A stretch of DNA of 10,925 nt from Arcticibacterium sp051269965 (GTDB taxonomy: Bacteria > Bacteroidota > Bacteroidia > Cytophagales > Spirosomataceae): positions 1 to 10,925 of the forward strand of contig JBNMFK010000116.1 of the NCBI GenBank assembly GCA_051269965.1, written 5' to 3'. Positions within the stretch are counted from its first letter, which is position 1. Each line of letters begins with the position of its first letter. The position numbers and the translations under genes are program-made. The notes under the pieces were generated by a model. The model was not told the origin of the DNA. It ran no database searches and saw nothing but the letters and a program-made list of their open reading frames with translations. Positions 1 through 6,933 of this stretch are shown here, piece by piece.

Positions 1-1019
1 TTTGTGTTTATGTTTCCCAAAGGAACCCTGACAAAAACACCAAACAATCCCGTTTTGTTCTGCTCTACGACATTGGTTGCTTTCCAATTATCGTATTTAG
101 TGCTGTCTCCTATAACGACTTCTCCTTCGTAAGATTTGTACGCTAATTCTGGAGCGTCCACAACCGTATTTATCTCAAAAGTTTGAGATTTCAAAGCGGC
201 TCTTTCTTCTTCTAATAGAGTCATAAAAGCCTCCAAGCCCATCTTTGCCAGAAGAAACTTCATCCTAGCCTTGCTTCTACTGTTACGCTCTCCATGACGA
301 TCGAAAACACGGAGTACAGACTCGGTTAAAGGAATTACTTGATTTTCTGGAAGAAATTCATAAGCTACGTCTGCCATTCTTGGCTGTGCTCCTAGCCCTC
401 CGCCTACTAAAACTTTAAAACCCCTTTGACCATTTATAATTTTAGGTATAAATCCTAAATCATGGATATAAGCCAAGGACGTATCTGCATCGGTACTAGA
501 AAATGAGAATTTCATTTTCCTTCCCATTTCTTGACAGATTGGATTCCTCAAAAAGTACTCAAAAACGGCATGAGCATATGGTGTAATATCAAAAGGTTCA
601 TCTTTGTCAATACCCGCTGTAACAGAACCCGTAACATTTCTTACCGTATTCCCGCAGGCTTCTCTCAGTGTAACGCTATCTCTTTCTAGCTCATTCCATA
701 ATTCTGGAGTTCTGTCTAAGCTTACGTAGTGAATCTGAATATCTTGACGTGTGGTTAAATGCAAGTTTCCCGTAGAGTACTCATCAGAAACAGCACAGAT
801 CCTCCTCCATTGGTCAAAAGACATTTTGCCATAAGGTATTTTAATTCGTATCATTTGAACACCTTCTTGACGCTGACCGTAAACTCCTCTAGCCAACCTT
901 AAGCTTCGGAATTTTTCTTCATTAATCTTGCCTTCTTTAAATAGTTGGATTTTTTCGCCCAGCTCTATGATATCTTTTCCTACTATGGGATTCTCGTGTT
1001 CTGTTCTAAAACTCTGCAT
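1..1019 (-). CDS. Ferredoxin-type sulfite (nitrite/sulfite) reductase hemoprotein, N-terminal 339 residues, cut by window edge
   Basis: Catalyses six-electron reduction of sulfite to sulfide in cytoplasmic sulfur assimilation, using siroheme and a 4Fe-4S cluster. The frame is open from an ATG at 1019-1017 to base 1. An AAAGGAAA stretch about 9 bases upstream is a plausible ribosome site. The visible part holds the first ferredoxin-like half domain (about 45-115), the first catalytic domain (about 120-270) and the start of the second half. The four anion-binding residues of the family are visible: R91 in TTRQDIQIH, R127 in ACGNTVRNVT, and K168 and K170 in GRKMKFSF. These correspond to E. coli CysI R83, R153, K215 and K217. 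Having Lys at the last position, where plant nitrite reductases have Asn, favours sulfite as substrate. The cluster cysteines would lie in the missing C-terminal half, so they cannot be checked. A nitrite reductase remains the alternative. Confidence 0.9.
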   Translation of the reverse strand, partial: MQSFRTEHENPIVGKDIIELGEKIQLFKEGKINEEKFRSLRLARGVYGQRQEGVQMIRIKIPYGKMSFDQWRRICAVSDEYSTGNLHLTTRQDIQIHYVSLDRTPELWNELERDSVTLREACGNTVRNVTGSVTAGIDKDEPFDITPYAHAVFEYFLRNPICQEMGRKMKFSFSSTDADTSLAYIHDLGFIPKIINGQRGFKVLVGGGLGAQPRMADVAYEFLPENQVIPLTESVLRVFDRHGERNSRSKARMKFLLAKMGLEAFMTLLEEERAALKSQTFEINTVVDAPELAYKSYEGEVVIGDSTKYDNWKATNVVEQNKTGLFGVFVRVPLGNINT

Positions 1020-1052
1020 TCTTTTAGTTTCCTTTTATGAAAATTTGCTTTG

Positions 1053-1060
1053 CAAAAATA
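1053..1060 (-). promoter_or_regulatory. Candidate Bacteroidota -7 promoter element for the sulfite reductase gene
   Basis: On the minus strand this reads TATTTTTG, an exact match to the Bacteroidota -7 consensus TAnnTTTG. Transcription would begin near 1049, giving a leader of about 30 bases before the ATG at 1019. No good TTG/TTTG -33 element sits at the expected distance. This fits either a weak promoter or one that needs an activator bound at the adjacent inverted repeat. Confidence 0.45.
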
Positions 1061-1063
1061 TTA

Positions 1064-1097
1064 TTAATCTACTAAACTAATAGACTAAGTAGATTAA
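1064..1097. promoter_or_regulatory. 10-bp inverted repeat, operator candidate upstream of sulfite reductase
   Basis: TTAATCTACT at 1064-1073 is perfectly complementary to AGTAGATTAA at 1088-1097, with 14 bases between. The spacer adds ACTAA repeats (starts at 1071, 1076 and 1084). Relative to the predicted start near 1049 the palindrome covers about -15 to -48, the position of a transcription-factor site that overlaps the -33 region. The stem has only two G/C pairs per arm, so a stable RNA hairpin or terminator for the upstream rnz is less likely. The cognate regulator is unknown. Confidence 0.45.
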
Positions 1098-1112
1098 AAG
1101 TTCATTAAAAAG

Positions 1113-2021
1113 CTAAATTATGTCATAAACAGCTCCCTCTATAGCCATTTCAACGTTTTCAAAGGACTCCTTTGCTTCTAAAATATGTTCATCCGAAGAC
1201 TTATACCGTGATGAAAGATGCCCTAAAAGTAACTTTTTCACCTTTGAAGCTTTAGCAATCATAGCGGCTTGGAGAGCTGTGCTATGTTGTGTCATCTCAG
1301 CTCTCTCTTCTAAATCCTTTAAAAAAGTAGCTTCATGATACATCAGATTTGCACCTACTACTATAGGAACAATTTCAGGATAATAGGCTGTATCAGAACA
1401 ATACGCAAATACTTTTTTAGGTGTTCCTTTCTTTGTCAGCTCCTTTGCCTTGAAAACTTCCTCAGTTAATGGATCGATTACATCTTTTCCATCCTTTAGT
1501 TTTTTATAAAAGGGAATAGGAAAATTTTCTGGAAGTTTGTGAGCTTTGATATGTCTATCTCCTTCTTTTTCAGTCACTAAAAAACCTGTTGACTGGACCC
1601 TATGAACAAGTGGAATACTCTCAATTTTAAAGCGTATTCTATCTAAAAGCACTTTTCCCTCTGAATTTCTATTTAAGATAAAATTGAGTTCATAGTTTAA
1701 CTTTGTATTGGCCGCTGCAAATTGAATATTAAGAATTTCAAGCAAACCTTCTGGACCTATGAGGGCAATAGAGTCCTTTCTTCCTTTTAAATTAAAACTT
1801 GATAATAGACCAATTAATCCAAAATAGTGATCCCCGTGCAAATGACTGATACATATGGTTTTAATGCGGCTTACCTTGATAGCATTCTCCAAAAGTCTGT
1901 ACTGCGTTCCCTCCCCACAATCTATAAGTATGTACTCATTATCTATACTAAGTAGAAAAGCTGATGGGTTTTTATCCACTTGTGGAGAAGCAGAACCCAC
2001 TCCTAAAACAGTTAACTTCAA
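1113..2021 (-). CDS. rnz: Ribonuclease Z (tRNase Z), TTG start
   Basis: Zinc-dependent endonuclease of the metallo-beta-lactamase fold that cuts precursor tRNAs just 3' of the discriminator base, making the end ready for CCA. The 302-residue length is normal for the short bacterial form. Metal ligands are visible in order: HLHGDH (H60, H62, D64, H65), H140 in PLVHRVQSTGF, D210 in CSDTAYYPE, and H268 in GHLSSRY. The family blocks HEATF (229-233) and TQHSTALQAA (from 245) are also present. The start is TTG at 2021-2019, giving MKLTVLG, the usual N-terminus of the family; no ATG precedes it in frame before a stop at 2042-2040. It begins 11 bases after the STAS-domain gene and so is probably co-transcribed with it and translationally dependent on it. 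Confidence 0.95.
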   Translation of the reverse strand: MKLTVLGVGSASPQVDKNPSAFLLSIDNEYILIDCGEGTQYRLLENAIKVSRIKTICISHLHGDHYFGLIGLLSSFNLKGRKDSIALIGPEGLLEILNIQFAAANTKLNYELNFILNRNSEGKVLLDRIRFKIESIPLVHRVQSTGFLVTEKEGDRHIKAHKLPENFPIPFYKKLKDGKDVIDPLTEEVFKAKELTKKGTPKKVFAYCSDTAYYPEIVPIVVGANLMYHEATFLKDLEERAEMTQHSTALQAAMIAKASKVKKLLLGHLSSRYKSSDEHILEAKESFENVEMAIEGAVYDII

Positions 2022-2032
2022 TATTTTATCTT

Positions 2033-2389
2033 TTAAGCTTCACCCAATTCATTTAGAAATTGATTTTCTAAATCGTTCATAAATATAGCCTCCTTTGCTT
2101 CGTGAAAAGTAGGCAGGCAGACGGCAGCTCCAAATTTGTAGAGAGACGGACTTTTAACTCCAATTACCACGACTATTCCCTTAAACTCGGAGACTATGTC
2201 TGTTAATTCACTAATAAACCTCAATTCTTTCTCCTGCAGAGAAGTTGAGGACAGATCAATGACAACAGAAGGTTTCTCATCTGTCAGAATAATGGATTTA
2301 ATTTCAGATAGAACGACCTCCTTACTTGTCCCAAGGGCATCTGATGTGATAAGGAATGCTAATTCTAACTTTTCAAATGTAAATGTCAT
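2033..2389 (-). CDS. Small degenerate STAS-domain protein paired with RNase Z
   Basis: 118-residue soluble protein with an alternating beta/alpha pattern. SVVIDLSST (41-49) resembles the strand leading into the phospho-acceptor loop of STAS (anti-sigma-factor-antagonist-like) proteins. The C-terminal block CLPTFHEAKEAIFMNDLE (91-108) resembles, from memory, the tail of STAS proteins encoded next to rnz in other Bacteroidota. The usual D-S-S-G loop after the IDLS strand is replaced by LQEKELRF, so serine phosphorylation at the classic site seems lost. I chose the ATG at 2389-2387 because it overlaps the TGA of the upstream glycosyltransferase as ATGA (2386-2389), the classic coupling arrangement. 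An alternative ATG at 2416 would add nine residues within that gene's 3' end. Its function is not known. Confidence 0.75.
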   Translation of the reverse strand: MTFTFEKLELAFLITSDALGTSKEVVLSEIKSIILTDEKPSVVIDLSSTSLQEKELRFISELTDIVSEFKGIVVVIGVKSPSLYKFGAAVCLPTFHEAKEAIFMNDLENQFLNELGEA

Positions 2390-3294
2390 TTTGCATTGTT
2401 CTTTTCTAATTCCCAAATTTTAGCATCTACCAAAAACCTAAACCAGAAACCCTGCAGAAAGTGAAATATTAGTCCTGGTATCCCCTCTCTAAAACCTCCT
2501 TTAACAATAAACCTGTAGAAAAAATACAAAAATACACGCCAAAAAGCAGGATAGCTATAATACTTCATTCTTTGATACCTTCGCTGCTCCATTTCATTCC
2601 CATTTTTTCTAGCTTGTACCCTTCCCTTGCCAGCACTTAATTTATAGGCCATTACATCCTCAGCCTCAAGACTTGACCATGTATTATGCCGGGCCGTAAA
2701 AACGGAGAGTGACTCTGTAATAATATCTATTACGTTATGCTGGAGGACTGTGGCCTCACCTTCTATAAGAAAATGCTGATCATACTTCTTTAACTCACAA
2801 GTACCAAAGCCTTTTCTGAAAATAATGCCATGATAGACGGGAAAGTGTCCTCCACGTTTTATCCATTTACCCAAGAACATCGTCCTTCGAGATGCCATAA
2901 ACCCATTGATATGGCTCGCTATTCCTGTACTAAATTGCCTTTGCAACTCATTTATCAACTCTGGCATTACCCGATGGTCTGCATCTAGGTTGAGAATAAA
3001 ATCATTCCTGATTTCTAGATTATCAAAAGCCCAATTACGCTGAACACTGTAGTTTTCAAAAGTATTTTGGACAACTTTAACCCCATTATAATTGGCAGCA
3101 ATGGCTAGGGTAGCATCCTTCGAAAAAGAATCTAGGACATATATTTCATCTACAAAACCATGAATACTATCTAAGCAGTCGCCAATGTTTTGTTCTTCAT
3201 TAAAGGTAAGTACAATTGCCGTTAAAGGCAGTTTTTTAAATGAATTGGGGCTTATCATTGGGCAAAGATAATTTTTTGTTTTTCGTGGAGCCAT
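2386..3294 (-). CDS. Family 2 glycosyltransferase (GT-A fold, WaaE-like)
   Basis: Transfers a sugar from a nucleotide-sugar donor, probably to an LPS-core or other cell-envelope glycan at the inner face of the membrane. The N-terminal nucleotide-binding strand with LTAIVLTFNEEQNI (24-37) is typical of GT2. The metal-binding DXD motif is DAD (104-106) in LNLDADHRV. VLDSFSKDAT (53-62) matches the family's DSxSxDxT segment. The C-terminal third (about 240-290) is aromatic and hydrophobic and probably associates with the membrane. The length of 302 is normal. A second ATG at 3258 would give 290 residues and starts closer to the conserved core. A TAnnTTTG-like element just upstream of that ATG makes the shorter start possible. 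It is the first gene of the unit with the STAS gene and rnz, and is divergent from the GT4 gene. Donor and acceptor cannot be told from sequence. Confidence 0.9.
   Translation of the reverse strand: MAPRKTKNYLCPMISPNSFKKLPLTAIVLTFNEEQNIGDCLDSIHGFVDEIYVLDSFSKDATLAIAANYNGVKVVQNTFENYSVQRNWAFDNLEIRNDFILNLDADHRVMPELINELQRQFSTGIASHINGFMASRRTMFLGKWIKRGGHFPVYHGIIFRKGFGTCELKKYDQHFLIEGEATVLQHNVIDIITESLSVFTARHNTWSSLEAEDVMAYKLSAGKGRVQARKNGNEMEQRRYQRMKYYSYPAFWRVFLYFFYRFIVKGGFREGIPGLIFHFLQGFWFRFLVDAKIWELEKNNAK
3263..3270 (-). promoter_or_regulatory. Possible -7 element for the GT2/STAS/rnz unit
   Basis: The minus strand reads TATCTTTG, matching TAnnTTTG. If used, transcription would begin about at 3259, next to the ATG at 3258, giving an almost leaderless message and making the upstream ATG at 3294 wrong. 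No -33 match lies at the right distance (a TTGG is several bases too far). It may be chance. Confidence 0.25.
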
Positions 3295-3318
3295 CCAATC
3301 GCCTATATTTTTATTTCC

Positions 3319-3326
3319 TACATTTG
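3319..3326 (+). promoter_or_regulatory. Candidate -7 element for the GT4-polymerase-acyltransferase operon
   Basis: TACATTTG matches the Bacteroidota -7 consensus TAnnTTTG exactly and lies 26 bases before the ATG at 3353, implying a leader of roughly 20 bases. No clear -33 TTTG is present. It lies in the divergent gap between the two glycosyltransferase genes, where a promoter for this operon is required unless transcription enters from elsewhere. Confidence 0.45.
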
Positions 3327-3352
3327 TAAATTAAGAAACCCAAATTTCGTCA

Positions 3353-4492
3353 ATGCGAATTTTACTGATTCATCAGTTCCTTTGGTCACATTACAAAGCT
3401 GGTATTTTTAAAGAGTTAGAGACTCTTTTTCAGCTTAACCCTGACGATGAACTTCACATTATCCAAACTGCCAAATATGAAAAATCAAGATTAGATTTTG
3501 GGAAAGCGGACACGTCCATACATACGTATAACTATGAGCTTTTGTATGATGGTATATACGAAGACACAAGCATCCTTTTTAGAATAAAAAAAGTCTTCCA
3601 GAGAATTAAGTTGTTTAAACCCAATGTGGTGACCTTACCAGGGTATTATGATCCTGCGATGGTTTGTATTCATTTTATTTGCAAAATCATTGGAATTAAA
3701 GTTACCCTTTCTATTGATTCTACAGAATCAGATAATCCAAATATCTGGTATGTTGAGGCAACTAAGAAGTTTATTATTTTTTTTACTGATGGCTTTTTTT
3801 GTTACGGCACAAAATCCGCTAATTACATGAAAAAGCTAGGAGCTCCAGAGCGTAAGATATTGCTTCGGAGAAATTCGGTCAACAACGACTTCGTTAAAAA
3901 ATTACATGCTGACTATTTGGCCTCAAAAGAGTTTAGGCTAGAAAGAGAACAATATCCAAAGTACAATTTCATATTTGTAGGAAGGTTTTTAGAAATAAAA
4001 AATCTACGGAGGCTTTTAAACAGCTTCTCTTTACTTTCGAATGCACAAGATTGGGGAATAATTCTCGTTGGAGACGGGCCGGAAAAGGAGTATCTCAGAC
4101 AAAAGTACACCCTTGATGACACTATCTTCTTCTTGCCTCCTCAAGAATGGAAATCTGTTCCGAAAAAAATGGCCTTGGGAGATGTTCTAGTTTTACCAAG
4201 TTATTCTGAACCTTGGGGGCTTGTAACAAATGAAGCCATGGTTTGCAAAATGCCAGTAATTGTCTCTAGCCAATGCGGTTCAGCAACAGATTTAATTGAA
4301 AACAATATAAACGGGTTTACTTTTGACGCGTACAGTGAGGAAGAATTACTAAGTAGAATGCAATTTTTTGTAAACTTTCCTGATAAGATTAGCCAATTTG
4401 GAGAAATGTCCAGCAACAAAATTAGGAATTTCTCTCCTGCCATCGTAGCCAAAGAAATGTTCCAAGGATACAAGATAATTCATGAGAATTAG
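3353..4492 (+). CDS. Family 4 glycosyltransferase (GT-B fold)
   Basis: Retaining glycosyltransferase of the GT4/GT1 superfamily, acting in the cytoplasm on a lipid-linked or surface glycan precursor. The N-terminal acceptor domain covers about 1-195. The C-terminal donor domain begins with FIFVGRFLEIKN (206-217), then LVGDGPEKEYL (238-248), then SEPWGLVTNEA (285-295), which carries the EX7E pair E286 and E294. The 379-residue length is normal and there is no signal peptide. It opens the plus-strand operon, and its last 11 bases overlap the start of the polymerase gene. Two thymine tracts, T8 at 3777-3784 and T7 at 3794-3800, lie within the coding region at about residues 142-150. The sugar and linkage cannot be predicted. 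Confidence 0.92.
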   Translation: MRILLIHQFLWSHYKAGIFKELETLFQLNPDDELHIIQTAKYEKSRLDFGKADTSIHTYNYELLYDGIYEDTSILFRIKKVFQRIKLFKPNVVTLPGYYDPAMVCIHFICKIIGIKVTLSIDSTESDNPNIWYVEATKKFIIFFTDGFFCYGTKSANYMKKLGAPERKILLRRNSVNNDFVKKLHADYLASKEFRLEREQYPKYNFIFVGRFLEIKNLRRLLNSFSLLSNAQDWGIILVGDGPEKEYLRQKYTLDDTIFFLPPQEWKSVPKKMALGDVLVLPSYSEPWGLVTNEAMVCKMPVIVSSQCGSATDLIENNINGFTFDAYSEEELLSRMQFFVNFPDKISQFGEMSSNKIRNFSPAIVAKEMFQGYKIIHEN

Positions 4493-5852
4493 CGACTACA
4501 TACTAAAACATAGAGATGCCTTTGCTATCGCGATGGTTTTTTGCAGCGGTCCGTTAAATTATGCTTTAAGAGATGGTCTAGGGCTTGCTCCAAACAGTAC
4601 TATATTTTCCACTTTAATGATGTTTGGCGGTATATTCATTGTACTACCGTTTAGGAATTTAAAAGAACTTGTTGTTACAAAAACTCCTCTAATTGGCTTA
4701 GGTGTGATTTTTTTAATCATGGTCTTGGTGTATATGTGGATTTATCCTGTCGACCAATACGTACCAAGAGGCTTTTTTATATACGACCACTTTGTGATTT
4801 TTATAGTCCTATATTTCTTCTTCTACCTAGCCACAGTTCGAGAATCTCAGCTGAGAATGAACTTCTTGAAAATATGTATTGCAATTTCTCTCATTGGCTC
4901 TGTAGGTCTCCTTTTTTACGTCATGAAAAACCCTAATTACGTTCTAGGCCAGCGTTTTGCTATTGCCTATGGCGATAGCTCTGAAGGTGAAGCCATGGGT
5001 AATCCACATATATTTGGAAGAGGTGCCTTTTTTGGAATAGTAGCTTCGGTTATCTTCCTAAAATATGAGCCAACTACTTTAAATAAATACTTCACCTATG
5101 TTGCATTAGCCATATTCTTTGCAGTATTGATTCTTTCGCAAGCGATGTCGTCTATCATCTCAGCCTTTCTTTTTGCTCTCTTTTATGCTTGGAACAATAC
5201 CACTTTCAGAGGTATTTGGAATACTACTAAAATTATTTTCAGCAGGTGGTATGTGTGGGTAGCTATCATTGGTTTCTCTCTAAAAGGAATTGATTTTATG
5301 AAGAGGAATGAGGCCATTATTGAGTTAGGCTATAGAGTCGTTGAAAGACGAGCCACAAAATTATTTTCTACTTTCTTACCTGCAGATGATAGCGAATATG
5401 ATCATTTCGGCACAAATAAAAAAGAAGTGGATGACTCGGCATCAGGTCGCGTAAAACAACTTGAATTAGTAAAAAAGGTATTTTTAAAGAACCTCGATGA
5501 TGGAAATTATTTAAAAATCTTATTCGGAAATGGATATTTTGCCCTCTATGTAGACATCCCTGTTATAGAGGTTTTTAATTCTTACGGACTTATAGGTTTT
5601 CTTTTATTTGGCTACTTCTTTTACCTCATGCTGAAATACTGCTTAAAAGAATTTAAAAGGCCATCAAGTATCATAGGTGAGTTTGCGGCCTATGGATTTG
5701 TTTATTTCTTTGTATTCACATTTACCAATGGTCTCATCATTGACTACAATAGATGGACATTCTTTGCTTTAGTTTGTAGGTTTATGCCAGAACTAAGTAG
5801 TAATATCTCTTTCAATAAAGAAACTGCCCTTGAGTCAAAGCCGTCAAAATAA
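4482..5852 (+). CDS. O-antigen polymerase/ligase-like membrane protein (Wzy/WaaL type)
   Basis: Polytopic inner-membrane protein expected to polymerise or ligate undecaprenyl-linked oligosaccharide at the periplasmic face. About 11 hydrophobic segments are visible, near 12-30, 41-57, 69-88, 98-119, 128-148, 178-195, 203-220, 222-237, 254-270, 365-386 and 401-421. A large polar loop at about 271-364 precedes the penultimate segment, as in this superfamily. That loop contains DDSASGR (317-323) and NGYF (350-353), and is followed by VFNSYGLIGFLLF (364-376), which resembles the family's SGR...GxG...HNxyLxxxxexGliG signature. The expected His of HN is Phe here. The 456-residue length is normal. 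The ATG overlaps the GT4 stop by 11 bases, indicating coupling. Polymerase and ligase cannot be separated by sequence alone. Confidence 0.82.
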   Translation: MRISDYILKHRDAFAIAMVFCSGPLNYALRDGLGLAPNSTIFSTLMMFGGIFIVLPFRNLKELVVTKTPLIGLGVIFLIMVLVYMWIYPVDQYVPRGFFIYDHFVIFIVLYFFFYLATVRESQLRMNFLKICIAISLIGSVGLLFYVMKNPNYVLGQRFAIAYGDSSEGEAMGNPHIFGRGAFFGIVASVIFLKYEPTTLNKYFTYVALAIFFAVLILSQAMSSIISAFLFALFYAWNNTTFRGIWNTTKIIFSRWYVWVAIIGFSLKGIDFMKRNEAIIELGYRVVERRATKLFSTFLPADDSEYDHFGTNKKEVDDSASGRVKQLELVKKVFLKNLDDGNYLKILFGNGYFALYVDIPVIEVFNSYGLIGFLLFGYFFYLMLKYCLKEFKRPSSIIGEFAAYGFVYFFVFTFTNGLIIDYNRWTFFALVCRFMPELSSNISFNKETALESKPSK

Positions 5853-6894
5853 TTTTGATATAATAAGACTGTTAGCGGCCTTACAGGTGATGGTATATCA
5901 TGGTTTATCATTTTTTGACCTAAGTAATACATGGCAATTACCTTTAAGAAATATAATTTCTTATTTCCCGGGAGTTCCTATCTTTTTTGCAATCAGTGGT
6001 TTCCTTATTTATAAGTCTTTGGAAAGAAATAGTCAAGACTTAAAAAGATATTTTAAAAATAGGTTGATTAGAATTTTTCCAGCGTTATGGGTCTGTCTTC
6101 TATTCACTTTAATTCTTCTTTTTCTAGCTAATCAAATAACCTTGTCTTCGATCCTTTCTAATTCTTTTGCCACTTGGTTTCTAGCACAAATTAGTATAGC
6201 CCAGTTTTATAAGATTCCATTAGTGTCAGATTGGGGCGTAGGACATCCTAATGGTAGCCTTTGGTCTATTTCTGTAGAACTACAATATTATTTTTTCTTA
6301 CCTCTACTCTTTATTAGTCTTCTCAAAATTAAAAATAGTCTGTTCTTTAAAAATATCCTGTTTTTAATAATAATATTGATTTCTATTATATACAACCAGT
6401 TCAGAGAAATAATACTTCTCGATAATGAATTAGCAGGGAAAATTTTAGGTGTTTTTTTAGTAAACTATTTGTACTTTTTCTGCTTTGGAATCCTTATACA
6501 TCTGAATTTCAATAAACTAAAGAAGTTCCTCGTAGAAAAAGGTAGCCTATGGTTAATTGCGTTTATAGGGTACAACCTCGTTTTCAAGACTTGGCTCGGC
6601 TGGTTCGATACAGTTTATGAAATCTCACTTGCTGGAGTTATAGGATCCGCACTTTTAGCTATAACTACCATTTCATTAGCCTACAGCTTCACTACTTTAA
6701 GCCAGAGATTATTAAAAGGAAATGACATTTCATACGGGATTTACATCTATCACATGCCAATATTTAACTATTTTTATCATCAACAAAGCCAGATTAGTTC
6801 AATAAAGCTCATGGGAATAACTGCCCTCGTCGTTTTAGCAGCAACTTTATCATGGCAATTTGTGGAAAGTAAACTTTTGAAATTTAAAGCATAA
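5830..6894 (+). CDS. Acyltransferase-3 family membrane protein (OafA-like), TTG start
   Basis: Integral membrane O-acyltransferase that probably moves an acetyl or other acyl group onto a surface polysaccharide. Family marks visible are FDIIRLLAALQVMVYH (9-24, with R13 and H24), FKNRLIRIFPALW (75-87), NGSLWSISVELQYYFFLP (141-158, with E150) and ISYGIYIYHMPIF (280-292, with H288). About ten hydrophobic segments span the 354 residues, close to the family norm without an extra C-terminal SGNH domain. The start is TTG at 5830-5832, because the frame has no ATG between the stop at 5794-5796 and the conserved N-terminal motif; the next ATG would remove R13. It overlaps the polymerase gene by 23 bases, so translation is probably coupled. 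Its place suggests it decorates the same glycan; the acyl donor and target are inferred only. Confidence 0.9.
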   Translation: MSQSRQNNFDIIRLLAALQVMVYHGLSFFDLSNTWQLPLRNIISYFPGVPIFFAISGFLIYKSLERNSQDLKRYFKNRLIRIFPALWVCLLFTLILLFLANQITLSSILSNSFATWFLAQISIAQFYKIPLVSDWGVGHPNGSLWSISVELQYYFFLPLLFISLLKIKNSLFFKNILFLIIILISIIYNQFREIILLDNELAGKILGVFLVNYLYFFCFGILIHLNFNKLKKFLVEKGSLWLIAFIGYNLVFKTWLGWFDTVYEISLAGVIGSALLAITTISLAYSFTTLSQRLLKGNDISYGIYIYHMPIFNYFYHQQSQISSIKLMGITALVVLAATLSWQFVESKLLKFKA

Positions 6895-6933
6895 TTCACT
6901 CTGAAATATAAGTGGATTTATAAACAAAAACAT

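Noticed and set aside
1020..1112. Riboswitch (for example SAM-type) upstream of sulfite reductase
   Set aside because: The gap is only 93 bases, the predicted leader is about 30 bases, and no multi-helix conserved core could be recognised; a protein operator is simpler.
1855..2082. Open frames antisense to or overlapping known genes (also 2196-2423, 3648-3830, 3913-4122, 4201-4473, 4736-4936, 5744-5932, 8488-8694, 8579-8779)
   Set aside because: All lie on top of confident genes with recognisable motifs, are short, and show no family features or own start context.
2390..2416. Longer start (ATG at 2416) for the STAS-like gene
   Set aside because: It adds nine residues wholly inside the preceding gene, while the ATG at 2389 forms a typical ATGA overlap and fits the expected first beta strand.
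3353..6894. Recent horizontal transfer of the glycan cassette
   Set aside because: The acyltransferase and polymerase genes look more AT-rich by eye, but membrane proteins rich in Phe, Ile and Leu bias this way, and no integration marks are visible. A computed comparison would be needed to claim it.
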